From the NCBI RefSeq assembly GCF_024802625.1, contig NZ_CP103371.1:2790001-2854000 (forward strand): 64,000 nucleotides of DNA. Direction: 5' to 3'. Position 1 is the stretch's first letter. Each line of letters begins with the position of its first letter. Made by a program: the position numbers and the translations under genes. Below are positions 43,584 through 52,829 of the stretch, piece after piece. The notes beneath the pieces were generated by a model. The model ran no database searches. It worked only from the letters and a program-made list of their open reading frames with translations, and had not been told where the DNA came from. The DNA comes from Massilia sp. H6 (lineage in GTDB: Bacteria; Pseudomonadota; Gammaproteobacteria; Burkholderiales; Burkholderiaceae_D).

Positions 43584-44263
43584 TGTGGGAACCCTCCACC
43601 ACCGTTCTGGAAATCGCCCAGCAACTGGTTCGGGCGTGGCAGGTCGCCCTTTGCCTTGATCTCGCCGCCGCGCTTCGGGCGCCCGTAGGCGATCTTCCAG
43701 CCCCACAGTTCGGGCCCGTAGCCACGCGTTTCCACGCGCTGGCGGTAGATGTCGGCGATCAGGTCTGCGTCGCCGGCCAGCAGCGCCTTGGTGCCGCACA
43801 TCTCGGCGCAAGCCGGCAGCTTGCCTTCGGCGATGCGGTTGCGGCCGTATTTCTTGAACTCGGCCTCGGAGGTATCCGGTTCCGGGCCACCGGCGCAGAA
43901 CGTGCATTTGTCCATCTTGCCGCGGTGGTTGAACAAACCGGTTTCCGGAAACTGCGGCGCACCGAACGGGCAGGCATAGGAGCAATAGCCGCAACCAATG
44001 CACTGGTCTTTGCTGTGCAGGACGATGCCGTCTTCAGTGTGGTAGATGCAATTGGTCGGGCACACCGCCATGCAGGGCGCATCGGTGCAATGCATGCAGG
44101 CGACCGAGACCGAACGCTCGCCCGGGATACCGTCGTTGATGGTCACCACCCGGCGCCGGCTCACGCCCCAGGGGGTCTCGTTCTCGTTCTTGCATGCGGT
44201 TACACAACCATTGCAGTCAATGCAACGCTCGGTATCGCAAATAAATTTCATCCTTGCCGTCAT
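43580..44263 (-). CDS. fdh3B: Formate dehydrogenase Fe-S subunit (beta)
   Basis: A 227-residue electron-transfer subunit with four [4Fe-4S] clusters: CIDCNGCVTACK, CMHCTDAPCMAVCP, CIGCGYCSYACPFG, and CTFC with the later CAEMC. It receives electrons from the molybdenum (or tungsten) subunit and passes them to the cytochrome b. No own signal: it is exported with the alpha subunit through Tat. It is shorter than E. coli FdnH because the C-terminal transmembrane anchor is missing; this matches the FDH3-type of Burkholderiales. Confidence 0.94.
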   Translation of the reverse strand: MTARMKFICDTERCIDCNGCVTACKNENETPWGVSRRRVVTINDGIPGERSVSVACMHCTDAPCMAVCPTNCIYHTEDGIVLHSKDQCIGCGYCSYACPFGAPQFPETGLFNHRGKMDKCTFCAGGPEPDTSEAEFKKYGRNRIAEGKLPACAEMCGTKALLAGDADLIADIYRQRVETRGYGPELWGWKIAYGRPKRGGEIKAKGDLPRPNQLLGDFQNGGGGFPQ

Positions 44264-44330
44264 GCCACCCTCCTGTGCTGTTGTTCGCTGCTGCGCTCTG
44301 CGTGCCCATGCGCTGGTTAAGTCTTTACTC

Positions 44331-47153
44331 TCAGGCGCGCACCACCCGGCACAGCGATACTTTGGTTTCCTGCATCATCGTCACAGCATCGTAACCGTAG
44401 GTCCAACCCGTGTTGCAGGCCTCGCCGCGCACGGTCGGCGCGCCGCCCTCGGGATAGTGGCGTTCTAGATCTTCACCCATCCACCAGCCGCCGAAGTGGA
44501 AGGGCATCCAGACCAGGCCGATCGGTACGCGCTCGGTGACCATCGCCATCATCTTCATGCGTGCCCCGGTCGGCGTCTCGACCCAGACATAGTCGCTGGT
44601 CCGGGCATTGATCTGGGCTGCATCGTTCGGGTTGAGCTCGACAAACATGTTTTGCTGAAGCTCGGCCAGCCATGGATTGGACCGGGTTTCTTCGCCCCCA
44701 CCCTCGTACTCGACCAGGCGACCCGAGGTCATGATCATTGGGTAGTCCTTCGAATAGTCCACGGCCTGCACCGATTTGTACAACGTCGGCAGGCGCCAGA
44801 AATTGGCCTTGTCGTCGTAGGTCGGATAGGCCGCCACCAGGTCGCGGCGCGGTGAAGCCAGCGGCTCGCGGTGAACCGGTACCGGGTCGGGGAAGTTCCA
44901 GACATTGCAGCGGGCCCGGGCATTACCCCAGGGCGCGCAACCGTGCGCGATGACGACCCGGATGATGCCGCCCGAAGAATCGGTCTTCCAGTTCTTGCCC
45001 TCTGCCAGTGCCTGCTCCTGCGGCGTCAGTTCGGCCCACCAACCAAGCTTTTTCAGGAAGATGTGGTCGAACTCAGGATAGCCGGTGTCGAGCTGGCTAT
45101 CCTTGTTGGTCGAGCCGTCGGCCGCCAGCAGCGACACACCGTTGTGCTCGACGCCCCAGTTGGCGCGGAATGGCAAGCCGCCCTCGGCGACCGACTTGCT
45201 GATGTCGTAGAGGATAGGCGTGCCCGGGTGTTTCATTTCTGGCGTGCCCCAGCACGGCCACGGCAAGCCGTAGTAATCGCCTTTGCAAGGTCCGTCGTCG
45301 GCCCGCATGGTGGTCGGATTAAACGTGTGCTTGTTCTCCATGTGCAACTTGAGGCGCTCCGGCGAGCAGCCGGTGTAGCCGATGGTCCAGCACGAGCGGT
45401 TGATCTCGCGCAGGATGTCTTCGATCACCGGTTCGTTGCGGACGACCTTGATGTTCTTGCACAGTTCGTTGTGAAAGCCGAGCTTCTTGGCGAACAAATA
45501 CATGATTTCGTGGTCGGTCTTGCATTCGAACAAAGGCATGATGACGCGCTCGCGCCACTGGATCGAGCGGTTCGACGCGGTACATGAACCATGGGTTTCG
45601 AACTGCGATGCGGCCGGCAACAGATAAACGCCGTCGGTGCGGCCGTGCATCGCTGCCGTCATGCTTGGATAGGGGTCGACCACCACCAGCATGTCGAGCT
45701 TTTGCATCGCCGCCTTCATGTCGGGCAGGCGGGTCTGGCTGTTGGGCGCGTGGCCCCAATAGAACACGGCGCGCAGGTTGCTCGGCTGGTCGATGAACTG
45801 GTTCTGCTCGTTGACCGCATCGAACCAGCGCGACACCGTGATGCCGGGCTTTTCCATCAGCTCTTTGGAACCGAAGCGCGATTTGATCCAGTCGTAGTCC
45901 ACCCCCCAGGCGGCGGAGAAATGCTTCCACGCGCCTTCGGCAATGCCGTAATAGCCCGGTAGCGAATCGCCGTTCGGGCCGACGTCGGTCGCGCCCTGCA
46001 CGTTGTCGTGTCCGCGATAGATGTTGGCGCCGCCGCCAGGCACGCCGATATTACCCAGCACAAGTTGCAGGATTGACAGCGCGCGCACGTTGGCGGTGCC
46101 GACATGGTGCTGGGTGATGCCCATGCACCAGACCACCGAGGACGGCTTGTTCTTGGCCAGCATCTCGGCAGCAAGGCGCACCGACGATTCCGGCACGCCT
46201 GTCACGTCGGAGACTTTATCGGGTGTCCATTTGGCCACTTCGGCGCGCACGTCTTCCATGCCATAGGTACGGGCGGCGATGTATTCCTTGTCTTCCCAGC
46301 CGTTGTTGAAGATATGCCACAGCATGCCCCAGACCAGCGGGATGTCGGTACCGGGGCGCACCCGCACGAAGTGGTGCGCGAAACGCGCGGTGCGGGTAAA
46401 GCGCGGATCGACCACGATCATCTTGGCGCCGAGCTCCTTGGCGTGCAGGAAGTGCAGCATCGAGATCGGATGCGCCTCGGCCGGGTTCGAACCGATGAAC
46501 ATCACCGCCTTGGTATGGTGCAGGTCGTTGAACGAATTCGTCATCGCCCCGTAGCCGAAGGTCTGGGCCACACCGGCGACCGTGGTCGAGTGACAGATGC
46601 GGGCCTGGTGGTCGCAGTTGTTCGAGCCCCAGAACGCCGCCCACTTGCGCAGCAGGTAGGCCTGCTCGTTGTTGTGCTTGGAACTGCCGATCAGCATCAG
46701 CGCGTCGGGACCGGCCTGCTGGCGCAGCTGCAGCAACTTGTCGCCGATCTCGTCGATGGCCTGGTCCCAGGAGATACGTTGGTACTTTCCGCCCACCAGT
46801 TTCATGGGGTAGCGCAGGCGGTGTTCGCCGAAGCCGTGCTCGCGCACCGAGGCACCCTTGGCGCAATGGGCGCCCATGTTGATCGGCGAGTCGAAGGCGG
46901 CCTCCTGGCGGATCCAGACGCCGTTGGACACGATGGCTTCAACCGAACAGCCCACCGAACAGTGGGTGCAGACGGTGTGTTTCATCTCGGTCACGGCCGC
47001 TGCGCCGGGCACGGCATCGGCGGCAACTGCTGGCTCAATGACATTGAGCGGCAACTGCCGCGCAAGGGCGCCGGCGCCCGCGGCGACGCCGGCTCCGACC
47101 AGGAAGCGGCGTCGTTTCAATCCGCTGTCGCGGGTGGTCTTTACAAGGGACAT
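44331..47153 (-). CDS. Formate dehydrogenase catalytic subunit (alpha), Cys type
   Basis: A 940-residue molybdopterin enzyme that oxidises formate to CO2. A Tat signal (LKRRRFLVGAGVAAGAGALA) is followed by the [4Fe-4S] motif CTHCSVGCSVEAIVSNG with CAKG, and the active-site segment ARICHSTTVAG in which Cys takes the place of selenocysteine, so no SECIS element is needed. GGGANIYRGHDNVQGATDVG and the C-terminal TSGRLVEYEGGGEETRSNPW are typical for the periplasmic, quinone-linked FDH. GGAGG precedes ATG 47153; a longer upstream frame lacks the signal at its start. It is preceded by the small Tat-target gene and the TorD chaperone. Confidence 0.95.
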   Translation of the reverse strand: MSLVKTTRDSGLKRRRFLVGAGVAAGAGALARQLPLNVIEPAVAADAVPGAAAVTEMKHTVCTHCSVGCSVEAIVSNGVWIRQEAAFDSPINMGAHCAKGASVREHGFGEHRLRYPMKLVGGKYQRISWDQAIDEIGDKLLQLRQQAGPDALMLIGSSKHNNEQAYLLRKWAAFWGSNNCDHQARICHSTTVAGVAQTFGYGAMTNSFNDLHHTKAVMFIGSNPAEAHPISMLHFLHAKELGAKMIVVDPRFTRTARFAHHFVRVRPGTDIPLVWGMLWHIFNNGWEDKEYIAARTYGMEDVRAEVAKWTPDKVSDVTGVPESSVRLAAEMLAKNKPSSVVWCMGITQHHVGTANVRALSILQLVLGNIGVPGGGANIYRGHDNVQGATDVGPNGDSLPGYYGIAEGAWKHFSAAWGVDYDWIKSRFGSKELMEKPGITVSRWFDAVNEQNQFIDQPSNLRAVFYWGHAPNSQTRLPDMKAAMQKLDMLVVVDPYPSMTAAMHGRTDGVYLLPAASQFETHGSCTASNRSIQWRERVIMPLFECKTDHEIMYLFAKKLGFHNELCKNIKVVRNEPVIEDILREINRSCWTIGYTGCSPERLKLHMENKHTFNPTTMRADDGPCKGDYYGLPWPCWGTPEMKHPGTPILYDISKSVAEGGLPFRANWGVEHNGVSLLAADGSTNKDSQLDTGYPEFDHIFLKKLGWWAELTPQEQALAEGKNWKTDSSGGIIRVVIAHGCAPWGNARARCNVWNFPDPVPVHREPLASPRRDLVAAYPTYDDKANFWRLPTLYKSVQAVDYSKDYPMIMTSGRLVEYEGGGEETRSNPWLAELQQNMFVELNPNDAAQINARTSDYVWVETPTGARMKMMAMVTERVPIGLVWMPFHFGGWWMGEDLERHYPEGGAPTVRGEACNTGWTYGYDAVTMMQETKVSLCRVVRA

Positions 47154-47184
47154 GCTGGTCCTCCGGTTGCGCTCGTGGTGCTGC

Positions 47185-47457
47185 TTACCAATAAGCGGCG
47201 GTCTGGTAATAACGGCGGATGTGATCGGTTTCGTGGTAGCCACGCTTGCGCTGCGGATCGGGCGCGGCTGGCGGCGCGGCCGCCGGCACTTCGGCCGCGC
47301 CGGCCGTGCCGGTCACCACCGCCAGCGCCCCCAGGGGCGCTGCCCGCAGGAAGCTGCGGCGCGCGCGGTCGGGTGCGGGGCTGGAGAGATCGGCTTGGCT
47401 CGCGGGCGCGGCGGCCTCTTGCAGCGCCAGTTCCTGAGCTTGAGGTTGCTGTTTCAT
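47185..47457 (-). CDS. Formate dehydrogenase region Tat-target small protein
   Basis: A 90-residue protein with a central Tat motif, ARRSFLRAAPLGALAVVTG, after a 30-residue Gln/Ala-rich lead, and the conserved tail KRGYHETDHIRRYYQTAAYW. This corresponds to a short family described only as a Tat target of formate dehydrogenase regions. It may be a membrane-tethered or periplasmic assembly partner. It lies 31 bp upstream of the alpha subunit and 18 bp downstream of the TorD gene. Confidence 0.88.
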   Translation of the reverse strand: MKQQPQAQELALQEAAAPASQADLSSPAPDRARRSFLRAAPLGALAVVTGTAGAAEVPAAAPPAAPDPQRKRGYHETDHIRRYYQTAAYW

Positions 47458-47475
47458 GACTATTGCCTCTTGGGG

Positions 47476-48213
47476 TTAATCGGGGACGGCTGCCCCGACC
47501 GCGAAGGCTTCCGCTTCGATGTCGAGAAAAGCCTTGGCAAGCTGCGCGACCAGCCGATAGTAATTGGCGCCTTGTGCGGCCGCGATATCGGCCACGCAGC
47601 GCGCATACCAGGGCGCGATGTGGGCCTCGAAAAATTGCTGCTGGTGCGCCACCGGCTGGCGCGCCAGCCTGAATGGTGCCGGGGCACCAGCGACCAGCAC
47701 CCGCATGACTTCGCACAGCGATCCGAGGTGATCTTCGAACTCGCCGACGCCGCGCACCCGCTGGACACCGTATTTCGCCAGGTCGCCGCGCAGTTCGGCC
47801 AGCGGCGTGTCATTCATGAAGCCGGACAGGTAGCGTGAACCATACGGATTGACCGGGGGCGAGCCGATGCTGATAAAAAGGGTATCGAATTCGTCCGAGA
47901 CGACGTCAGGCTCCATGACGCTCGACGCGGTGCTTAATTGCTCCCATGCGCGTTCAAGCGCCGGGTCGCCGCCTTCGGCGCAGATCGGATCGGCATGGGC
48001 CAGTGCGGCGAGCAGCGCGCCGTCGGGCGCAGCCAGCAACAGCCGCGCCAGCAGCGCGTACAGGTCGGCGCGGGCCTGGTCTTCGCCCGACAAGGGCATG
48101 GCGATCGCGGTGAACGCGGTGGTGGATGCAGGTGCCGGCACGGAAGCAGACGCAGTAGCAGGCGCCACGGAAGCAGCGGGACGGTCGATGGACGGCGCGT
48201 CGGGATGGGGCAC
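47476..48213 (-). CDS. TorD-family molybdoenzyme chaperone
   Basis: A 245-residue cytoplasmic chaperone of the TorD/DmsD type that binds the Tat signal of a molybdoenzyme and blocks export until the cofactor is inserted. The all-helical core starts at ARADLYALLARLLLAAPDGA and includes EFDTLFISIGSPPVNPYGSR and the His/Asp-bearing EFEDHLGSLCEVM. The start is uncertain: GTG 48213 has GGAG nine bases upstream and is used; ATG 48099 would remove a Pro/Ala-rich lead that is not conserved. Placement directly before the Tat target and alpha subunit makes formate dehydrogenase the likely client. Confidence 0.86.
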   Translation of the reverse strand: MPHPDAPSIDRPAASVAPATASASVPAPASTTAFTAIAMPLSGEDQARADLYALLARLLLAAPDGALLAALAHADPICAEGGDPALERAWEQLSTASSVMEPDVVSDEFDTLFISIGSPPVNPYGSRYLSGFMNDTPLAELRGDLAKYGVQRVRGVGEFEDHLGSLCEVMRVLVAGAPAPFRLARQPVAHQQQFFEAHIAPWYARCVADIAAAQGANYYRLVAQLAKAFLDIEAEAFAVGAAVPD

Positions 48214-48310
48214 GGTGCTGAACTCCAGTGGGCAAAGGGTGATGAGAAGTGTAACCTTCGCGCGCTGCAGGCCGCGCACGGTTGACCAATGGGCCGCCCC
48301 AGGACCCTGG

Positions 48311-48457
48311 CTAGTGCATGCCGATTGCCTGCATGATCGCGCGAATGAGGTAAGCCAGCGCCGCCAGCGTCGCTACGCCGCCTGCCCAGAGCGCGACCAT
48401 CCAGCCGATCCGGCGCAGCCATTCGCGCCGGCCGGGGCGCGCCCGGGGGGCGGCCAT
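48311..48457 (-). CDS. DUF2474 small membrane subunit of bd-type oxidase
   Basis: A 48-residue protein with a basic N-terminus (RPGRREWLRRIGW) and one membrane helix (MVALWAGGVATLAALAYLIR), matching the DUF2474 group found after cyanide-insensitive cytochrome bd genes. It probably does the work of CydX, stabilising the haem-bearing subunit. Its ATG overlaps the stop of the subunit II gene by one base (TGATG). Genes this short are often left out. Confidence 0.82.
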   Translation of the reverse strand: MAAPRARPGRREWLRRIGWMVALWAGGVATLAALAYLIRAIMQAIGMH

Positions 48458-49476
48458 CAGTGATACTCCGCATCGGACTTGACCTTGCCGCGAAATACCC
48501 AGTACGACCAGAACGTGTACATCAGGATGACCGGCAGGATGAACAGCGTGCCCACCAGCGTGAAAACCTGGCTGCCGGGCGGCGAGGCGGCCTCCCAGAT
48601 CGAAATTGCCGGCGGCACGATGTGCGGCCAGATGCTGATCGCCATGCCGCTGTAGCCGAGGAAGATCAGGGCCAGCGCCGCGACGAAAGGCAGCCGCTGC
48701 GGCAATTGTGCCCCCGTACCCTTGAGCGAACGCAGCAGCAAGGCGACGGCGACCAGTACCAGCACCGGCACCGGGGCCAGCAACGCGATGTTCGGAAAGC
48801 TGAACCAGCGCGTGGCCACTGCCGGGTCGCGCAGCGGGGTCCAGATGCTGACGATGACGATCGCGCCCAGCAGCGCCAGCGCCAGCGGGCGCGCCAGTCG
48901 CACCATGCGCGCATGCAATTGATCCTCGGTCTTCATGATCAGCCAGGTCGCGCCCAGCAGCAGGTAGGCGATCATGACGCCGAAGCCCGCCAGCAGCGGG
49001 AACGGCGCGATCCAGTCGAACGGACCGCCGGCATAGCTGCGTCCCGAGACCGTGATGCCATCGAGGAAGGCGCCCAGCGCGACGCCCTGGAAGAACGAGG
49101 CCAGCACCGAGCCGCTGATAAACGCCTTGTCCCACAGATGGCGCTCGTGCTCCATGGCCTTGAAGCGGAACTCGAAGGCGACGCCGCGAAACACCAGCCC
49201 GATCAGCATGAAGACCAGCGGCAGGTACAGGCCCGACAGGATGATGGCATAGGCCACCGGAAAGGCCGCCATCAGCCCTGCCCCGCCCATCACCAGCCAG
49301 GTCTCGTTGCCATCCCAGACCGGCGCCACGGTATTCATCATGGTGTCGCGATCGCGCTTGTCGGGCGTCAGCGGGAACAGCATGCCGATCCCCAGGTCGA
49401 AGCCGTCCAGCAGCACGTACATGAAGACGGCGAAGAAGATAATGATGGACCACACGACGGAGGTATCGATGCCCAT
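48457..49476 (-). CDS. cydB: Cytochrome bd-type quinol oxidase subunit II
   Basis: A 339-residue integral membrane protein with about eight helices. Start MGIDTSVVWSIIIFFAVFMY then [16 protein letters not shown], followed by the family block DTMMNTVAPVWDGNETWLVM. It binds no haem itself but stabilises subunit I. ATG 49476 is two bases after the subunit I stop. The pair has the features of the cyanide-insensitive oxidase (CIO) branch rather than E. coli CydAB. The long upstream frame in the same register is a shadow of subunit I. Confidence 0.93.
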   Translation of the reverse strand: MGIDTSVVWSIIIFFAVFMYVLLDGFDLGIGMLFPLTPDKRDRDTMMNTVAPVWDGNETWLVMGGAGLMAAFPVAYAIILSGLYLPLVFMLIGLVFRGVAFEFRFKAMEHERHLWDKAFISGSVLASFFQGVALGAFLDGITVSGRSYAGGPFDWIAPFPLLAGFGVMIAYLLLGATWLIMKTEDQLHARMVRLARPLALALLGAIVIVSIWTPLRDPAVATRWFSFPNIALLAPVPVLVLVAVALLLRSLKGTGAQLPQRLPFVAALALIFLGYSGMAISIWPHIVPPAISIWEAASPPGSQVFTLVGTLFILPVILMYTFWSYWVFRGKVKSDAEYH

Positions 49477-49478
49477 GG

Positions 49479-50927
49479 CTAGCGCCCTTGCGCGGCAGGG
49501 CCGGCCGGACCGTCGTCGCCATCGTCGGTGCCGACATCGGCCGCCGACATTGGCCGCATCGGCGTGCGCTGCTCGCCGGGACCGCCCTCGGTCGGGCGCT
49601 GCAGGTCGACGTGCTGCGGGCCCTTGCGAATCATGCGCAGCACATAGGCGGTGCCAGTGCCGAACACGAAGAAATAGGCCACTACAAACAAGGCCAGTGT
49701 GAATGCCAGCGGTCCGGCGCCATGCGGCGAGACTGCGTCGGCGGTGCGCAGCACCCCGTACACCACCCAGGGCTGGCGTCCCACCTCGGTGGTGATCCAG
49801 CCAGCCAGGATCGCGACCAGTCCGGCCGGTCCCATCCATAGCGCGAAACGCAGGAAGGGCCGTGTATTCCAGAGCCGCCCCTTGCGCCTGAGCCACAGGC
49901 TCCACGCGCCGAGCACGATCATGAGCAGCCCCAGGCCGACCATGATGCGAAAGCTCCAGAACACGATGAGGGCATTCGGTCGCCCCTCGCGCGGAAACTC
50001 CTTCAGGCCCGGAATCTGGCCGGCCCAGCTGTGGGTGAGGATCAGGCTGCCGGCATGCGGGATGCCGATGGCGTAGCGGGTGCGTTCCTGCGCCATGTCG
50101 GGCACGCCGAACAGCAGCAGCGGCACCGCCGCGCCCGGCGCGTTTTCCCAGTGCCCTTCCATCGCCGCCAGCTTGGCCGGCTGGTGCTTGAGGGTGTTGA
50201 GTCCGTGGAAGTCGCCCACCACCGCCTGCAGCGGGGCGACCGCCAGGATCATCCACATCGCCATCGACAGCATCTTGCGCACCGCCGGATGGTCGCGCCC
50301 CCTGAGCAGTTGCCAGGCGCCCGCAGCGCCCACGATCAGTGCGGTGCACAGATAGGCAGCCAGCACCATGTGCACCAGGCGGTAAGGGAAGGATGGATTG
50401 AAGACGATCGCGCTCCAGTCGAGCGGTACCATGCGCCCGTTTTCGATGGCATAGCCCTGCGGAGTGTGCATCCAGCTGTTGGCAGCCAGGATCCAGGTGG
50501 CCGAGATCAAGGTGCCCAGCGCAACCGCGCAGGTCGCCGCGAAATGCAGGCCGGGGCCAACCCGGGTCCAGCCGAACAGCATCACCCCGAGAAAACCGGC
50601 CTCGAGGAAGAATGCGGTCAGCACTTCGTAGGCCAGCAGGGGTCCCAGGATGCTGCCGGCATATTCTGACAGCGTGCTCCAGTTGGTGCCGATCTGGTAG
50701 GCCATCACGATGCCCGACACCACGCCCATGCCGAAGGTGACGGCGAAGATCTTGAGCCAGTAATGGTAGAGGTCAACGAATACCTGGCGCCCGGTGCGCA
50801 GCCAGCACAGCTCGAGCACCGCCAGGTAGCTGGCCAGGCCGATGGTAATTGCCGGAAACAGGATGTGGAAGGACATCGTGAACGCAAACTGGATGCGTGC
50901 CAGGTCCAACGCGGAAAAACCGAACAT
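49479..50927 (-). CDS. cydA: Cytochrome bd-type quinol oxidase subunit I
   Basis: A 482-residue haem subunit that oxidises quinol and reduces oxygen. It starts MFGFSALDLARIQFAFTMSF with the axial His just after (SFHILFP), and has the GTNWS, LLAYEVLTAFFLEAGFLG and PWVVYGVLRTADAVSP blocks. The Q loop is short, as in the CIO branch, which tends to be cyanide-resistant. The Ser/Asp/Gly-rich tail is not conserved. AAGGAG precedes the ATG. The 288-bp upstream gap has no clear FNR site (TTGAT-N4-ATCAA) and no gene. With the formate dehydrogenase on the same strand downstream it could form a formate-oxygen chain. Confidence 0.94.
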   Translation of the reverse strand: MFGFSALDLARIQFAFTMSFHILFPAITIGLASYLAVLELCWLRTGRQVFVDLYHYWLKIFAVTFGMGVVSGIVMAYQIGTNWSTLSEYAGSILGPLLAYEVLTAFFLEAGFLGVMLFGWTRVGPGLHFAATCAVALGTLISATWILAANSWMHTPQGYAIENGRMVPLDWSAIVFNPSFPYRLVHMVLAAYLCTALIVGAAGAWQLLRGRDHPAVRKMLSMAMWMILAVAPLQAVVGDFHGLNTLKHQPAKLAAMEGHWENAPGAAVPLLLFGVPDMAQERTRYAIGIPHAGSLILTHSWAGQIPGLKEFPREGRPNALIVFWSFRIMVGLGLLMIVLGAWSLWLRRKGRLWNTRPFLRFALWMGPAGLVAILAGWITTEVGRQPWVVYGVLRTADAVSPHGAGPLAFTLALFVVAYFFVFGTGTAYVLRMIRKGPQHVDLQRPTEGGPGEQRTPMRPMSAADVGTDDGDDGPAGPAAQGR

Positions 50928-51215
50928 GCCGGCTCCTTAGTCAGGGGTGACCCGAATCTAGCACGCCGCGCTGTTGCGCACGACAGGACCGTGTTTTTTT
51001 GCTACGCCGTCGCGGTCGGCCGCGCGCGGCACATCGAAAAAACCACGCCGACTGAGGCAGGTTAAACCTGCGGCGAATGTTTTCGATTCCTGCCCTGCCC
51101 TTGTCTATATTGGGATCGCCTCAAGCAGCCCCGGCAATACTCGCCGCCCTGGCGGCAGGCATGCCGGCGCCCCATCCCCCTGGCGGGGTCGTTAGCACGT
51201 GCAAAGGAGATAATC

Positions 51216-52802
51216 ATGTCGGAAGATGATCGTATCGAACCAAGGCTGGCGCGGTCCAGCCTGGGCCAGGCGAGGCCGGGCATTGCGGAGGCACAGCTTG
51301 CTGCGACCGCGCTGGCGCCCGGGCTCGACGGGATGGGTTTTACCTACCGGCATGACTGGGGGAGCCGGCATGGCGAGTGGCTGCTGCGACTGAACTGGGC
51401 AGACCTGAGTGCACGCTCGCAGGTGTTCGTGGCGGTCGGCGAGGGCATGCCGGGCGGGCGCGACGAAGGCAAGTTCATCGGAGGAGCCCGCTACACCGTG
51501 CACAATGTGGCGCCGCGCGCCGGCGGCGTCGATATCTGGGTGTCGATCGACTGGAACGAAGACATTCCCTTGTTCGTCGATTACCTGGTGGTCAATCCGG
51601 CCAACCCGCCGACCAGGACGGTGCAGGTGACCGTGCAGCGCCACGCCAGCGTCGCCCTGAGCGAGGCCGACGCCGACCGCATCCTGGCCGACATGGGCAG
51701 CACGCTCCAGAACGCGGACTCCGGCACCGACGTGGCGACCCGGGTGCGCTTCGTGCGCGACGGCGCGGTAAAGGTCTTGCCGGCGACGATCGCCGCCAGC
51801 ATCCAGACCGAAGCCCAGCTGCTCGACCTGCTCAATGCGGGCACCGGGATCAAGCTGGTCCAGGCGATCCGCTGGTGCGGCGGCCCCGGTGGCTCGATCA
51901 TCGGCTGCGCGCCGCTCGGAAGCCCGACGGTCAACGTCGCCGCGGTGCGTTTCACGCCCGACCAGGAAGGCATTCTCTGGGTGCATGAATATGGCCATAA
52001 TGCCGGTATCGGCCACCGCGCCGACGAGCGGCGGGCGGTCATGTACCCGAGCATCGGTTCGGACCACAACGTGGTCAACGACGCCGAGTCCGAGCGCTTC
52101 CTGGCTGGCCCCGTCACGCTCGCCGGCGTCGGCAGCGTGATGCCGGCCTGCGCTTGCGAGGTCGAAGGCATCGATGCGCCGGCCGATGTCCGCGATTTCG
52201 TCACGCGCCACTGGATCGAAGGCATTCCCTACGAGCTCGCCTCGCAATATACGGAAAACGACGCCAGGCTGCTGCTGCAATGGCTGGTCGACGAGCCCGA
52301 ACGGCACGACGAGTTCCTGCCCGAGATCGTGACCACGCTCTGCTTCATCGCAAGCCCGGCCGCCGTCGAACCGCTGCTCGACTTCGTGCGCAGCGCGCGC
52401 GCTGGCCGCGCCGCCTTCAATGCCAGGCACGCCGTCCTGATCCACCTGGGTGACCTGGTCAACCGATCCGGCAGCCAGGCCGCGCTCGATTTCCTGACGC
52501 TGGTGGCAACCGGCAGCGAGACCGCGATAGCCCTGGCCAAGGCGCAGGTGGCGAATGCGGCGGCGGCGGCGGAGCTCGCGGCCAGGGGAGTCGATCAACT
52601 GGCGGCTGAACTGGCGGTGTCGGCAACCTTCGGCCTGGCGCTGGCAGCCACGCCGGCGGCGCAGCAGACCATCGATGCGCTCAGGGATGCCCCGGATGCC
52701 GTCGACGCTGTCCGGCAGGCGGCAGCCGAGGCGGCCAAGCTGTGCCGAACGGTCCGCGCCCAGGGCCAGAAAGCGTATTACCGCGCAAAATCCGCACGCT
52801 AA
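51216..52802 (+). CDS. Metzincin-like metalloprotease with helical-repeat tail
   Basis: A 528-residue protein of no named family. The zinc site is of metzincin type, HEYGHNAGIGH (His257, Glu258, His261, His267), followed at Met276 by a Met-turn candidate (VMYPSIGSD). The N-terminal ~170 residues look like a beta-sandwich (SQVFVAVGEGMPGGR, VDIWVSIDWNEDIPLFVDYL); the C-terminal ~190 residues are helical and repeat-like (DARLLLQWLVDEPERHDEFL, VEPLLDFVRSA, AALDFLTLVAT), resembling HEAT repeats. No signal peptide or propeptide switch is seen, unusual for a metzincin. AAAGGAG precedes the ATG. It is a single-gene unit with convergent and divergent neighbours. Substrate unknown. Confidence 0.8.
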   Translation: MSEDDRIEPRLARSSLGQARPGIAEAQLAATALAPGLDGMGFTYRHDWGSRHGEWLLRLNWADLSARSQVFVAVGEGMPGGRDEGKFIGGARYTVHNVAPRAGGVDIWVSIDWNEDIPLFVDYLVVNPANPPTRTVQVTVQRHASVALSEADADRILADMGSTLQNADSGTDVATRVRFVRDGAVKVLPATIAASIQTEAQLLDLLNAGTGIKLVQAIRWCGGPGGSIIGCAPLGSPTVNVAAVRFTPDQEGILWVHEYGHNAGIGHRADERRAVMYPSIGSDHNVVNDAESERFLAGPVTLAGVGSVMPACACEVEGIDAPADVRDFVTRHWIEGIPYELASQYTENDARLLLQWLVDEPERHDEFLPEIVTTLCFIASPAAVEPLLDFVRSARAGRAAFNARHAVLIHLGDLVNRSGSQAALDFLTLVATGSETAIALAKAQVANAAAAAELAARGVDQLAAELAVSATFGLALAATPAAQQTIDALRDAPDAVDAVRQAAAEAAKLCRTVRAQGQKAYYRAKSAR

Positions 52803-52829
52803 GGCCGCTATGGTGAGCCCGGCAGCGGC

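Noticed and set aside
46104..47459. 451-codon plus-strand frame
   Set aside because: Antisense to the formate dehydrogenase alpha subunit and its Tat target.
50928..51215. FNR/ANR site upstream of cydA
   Set aside because: No TTGAT-N4-ATCAA match or close variant was found in the gap.
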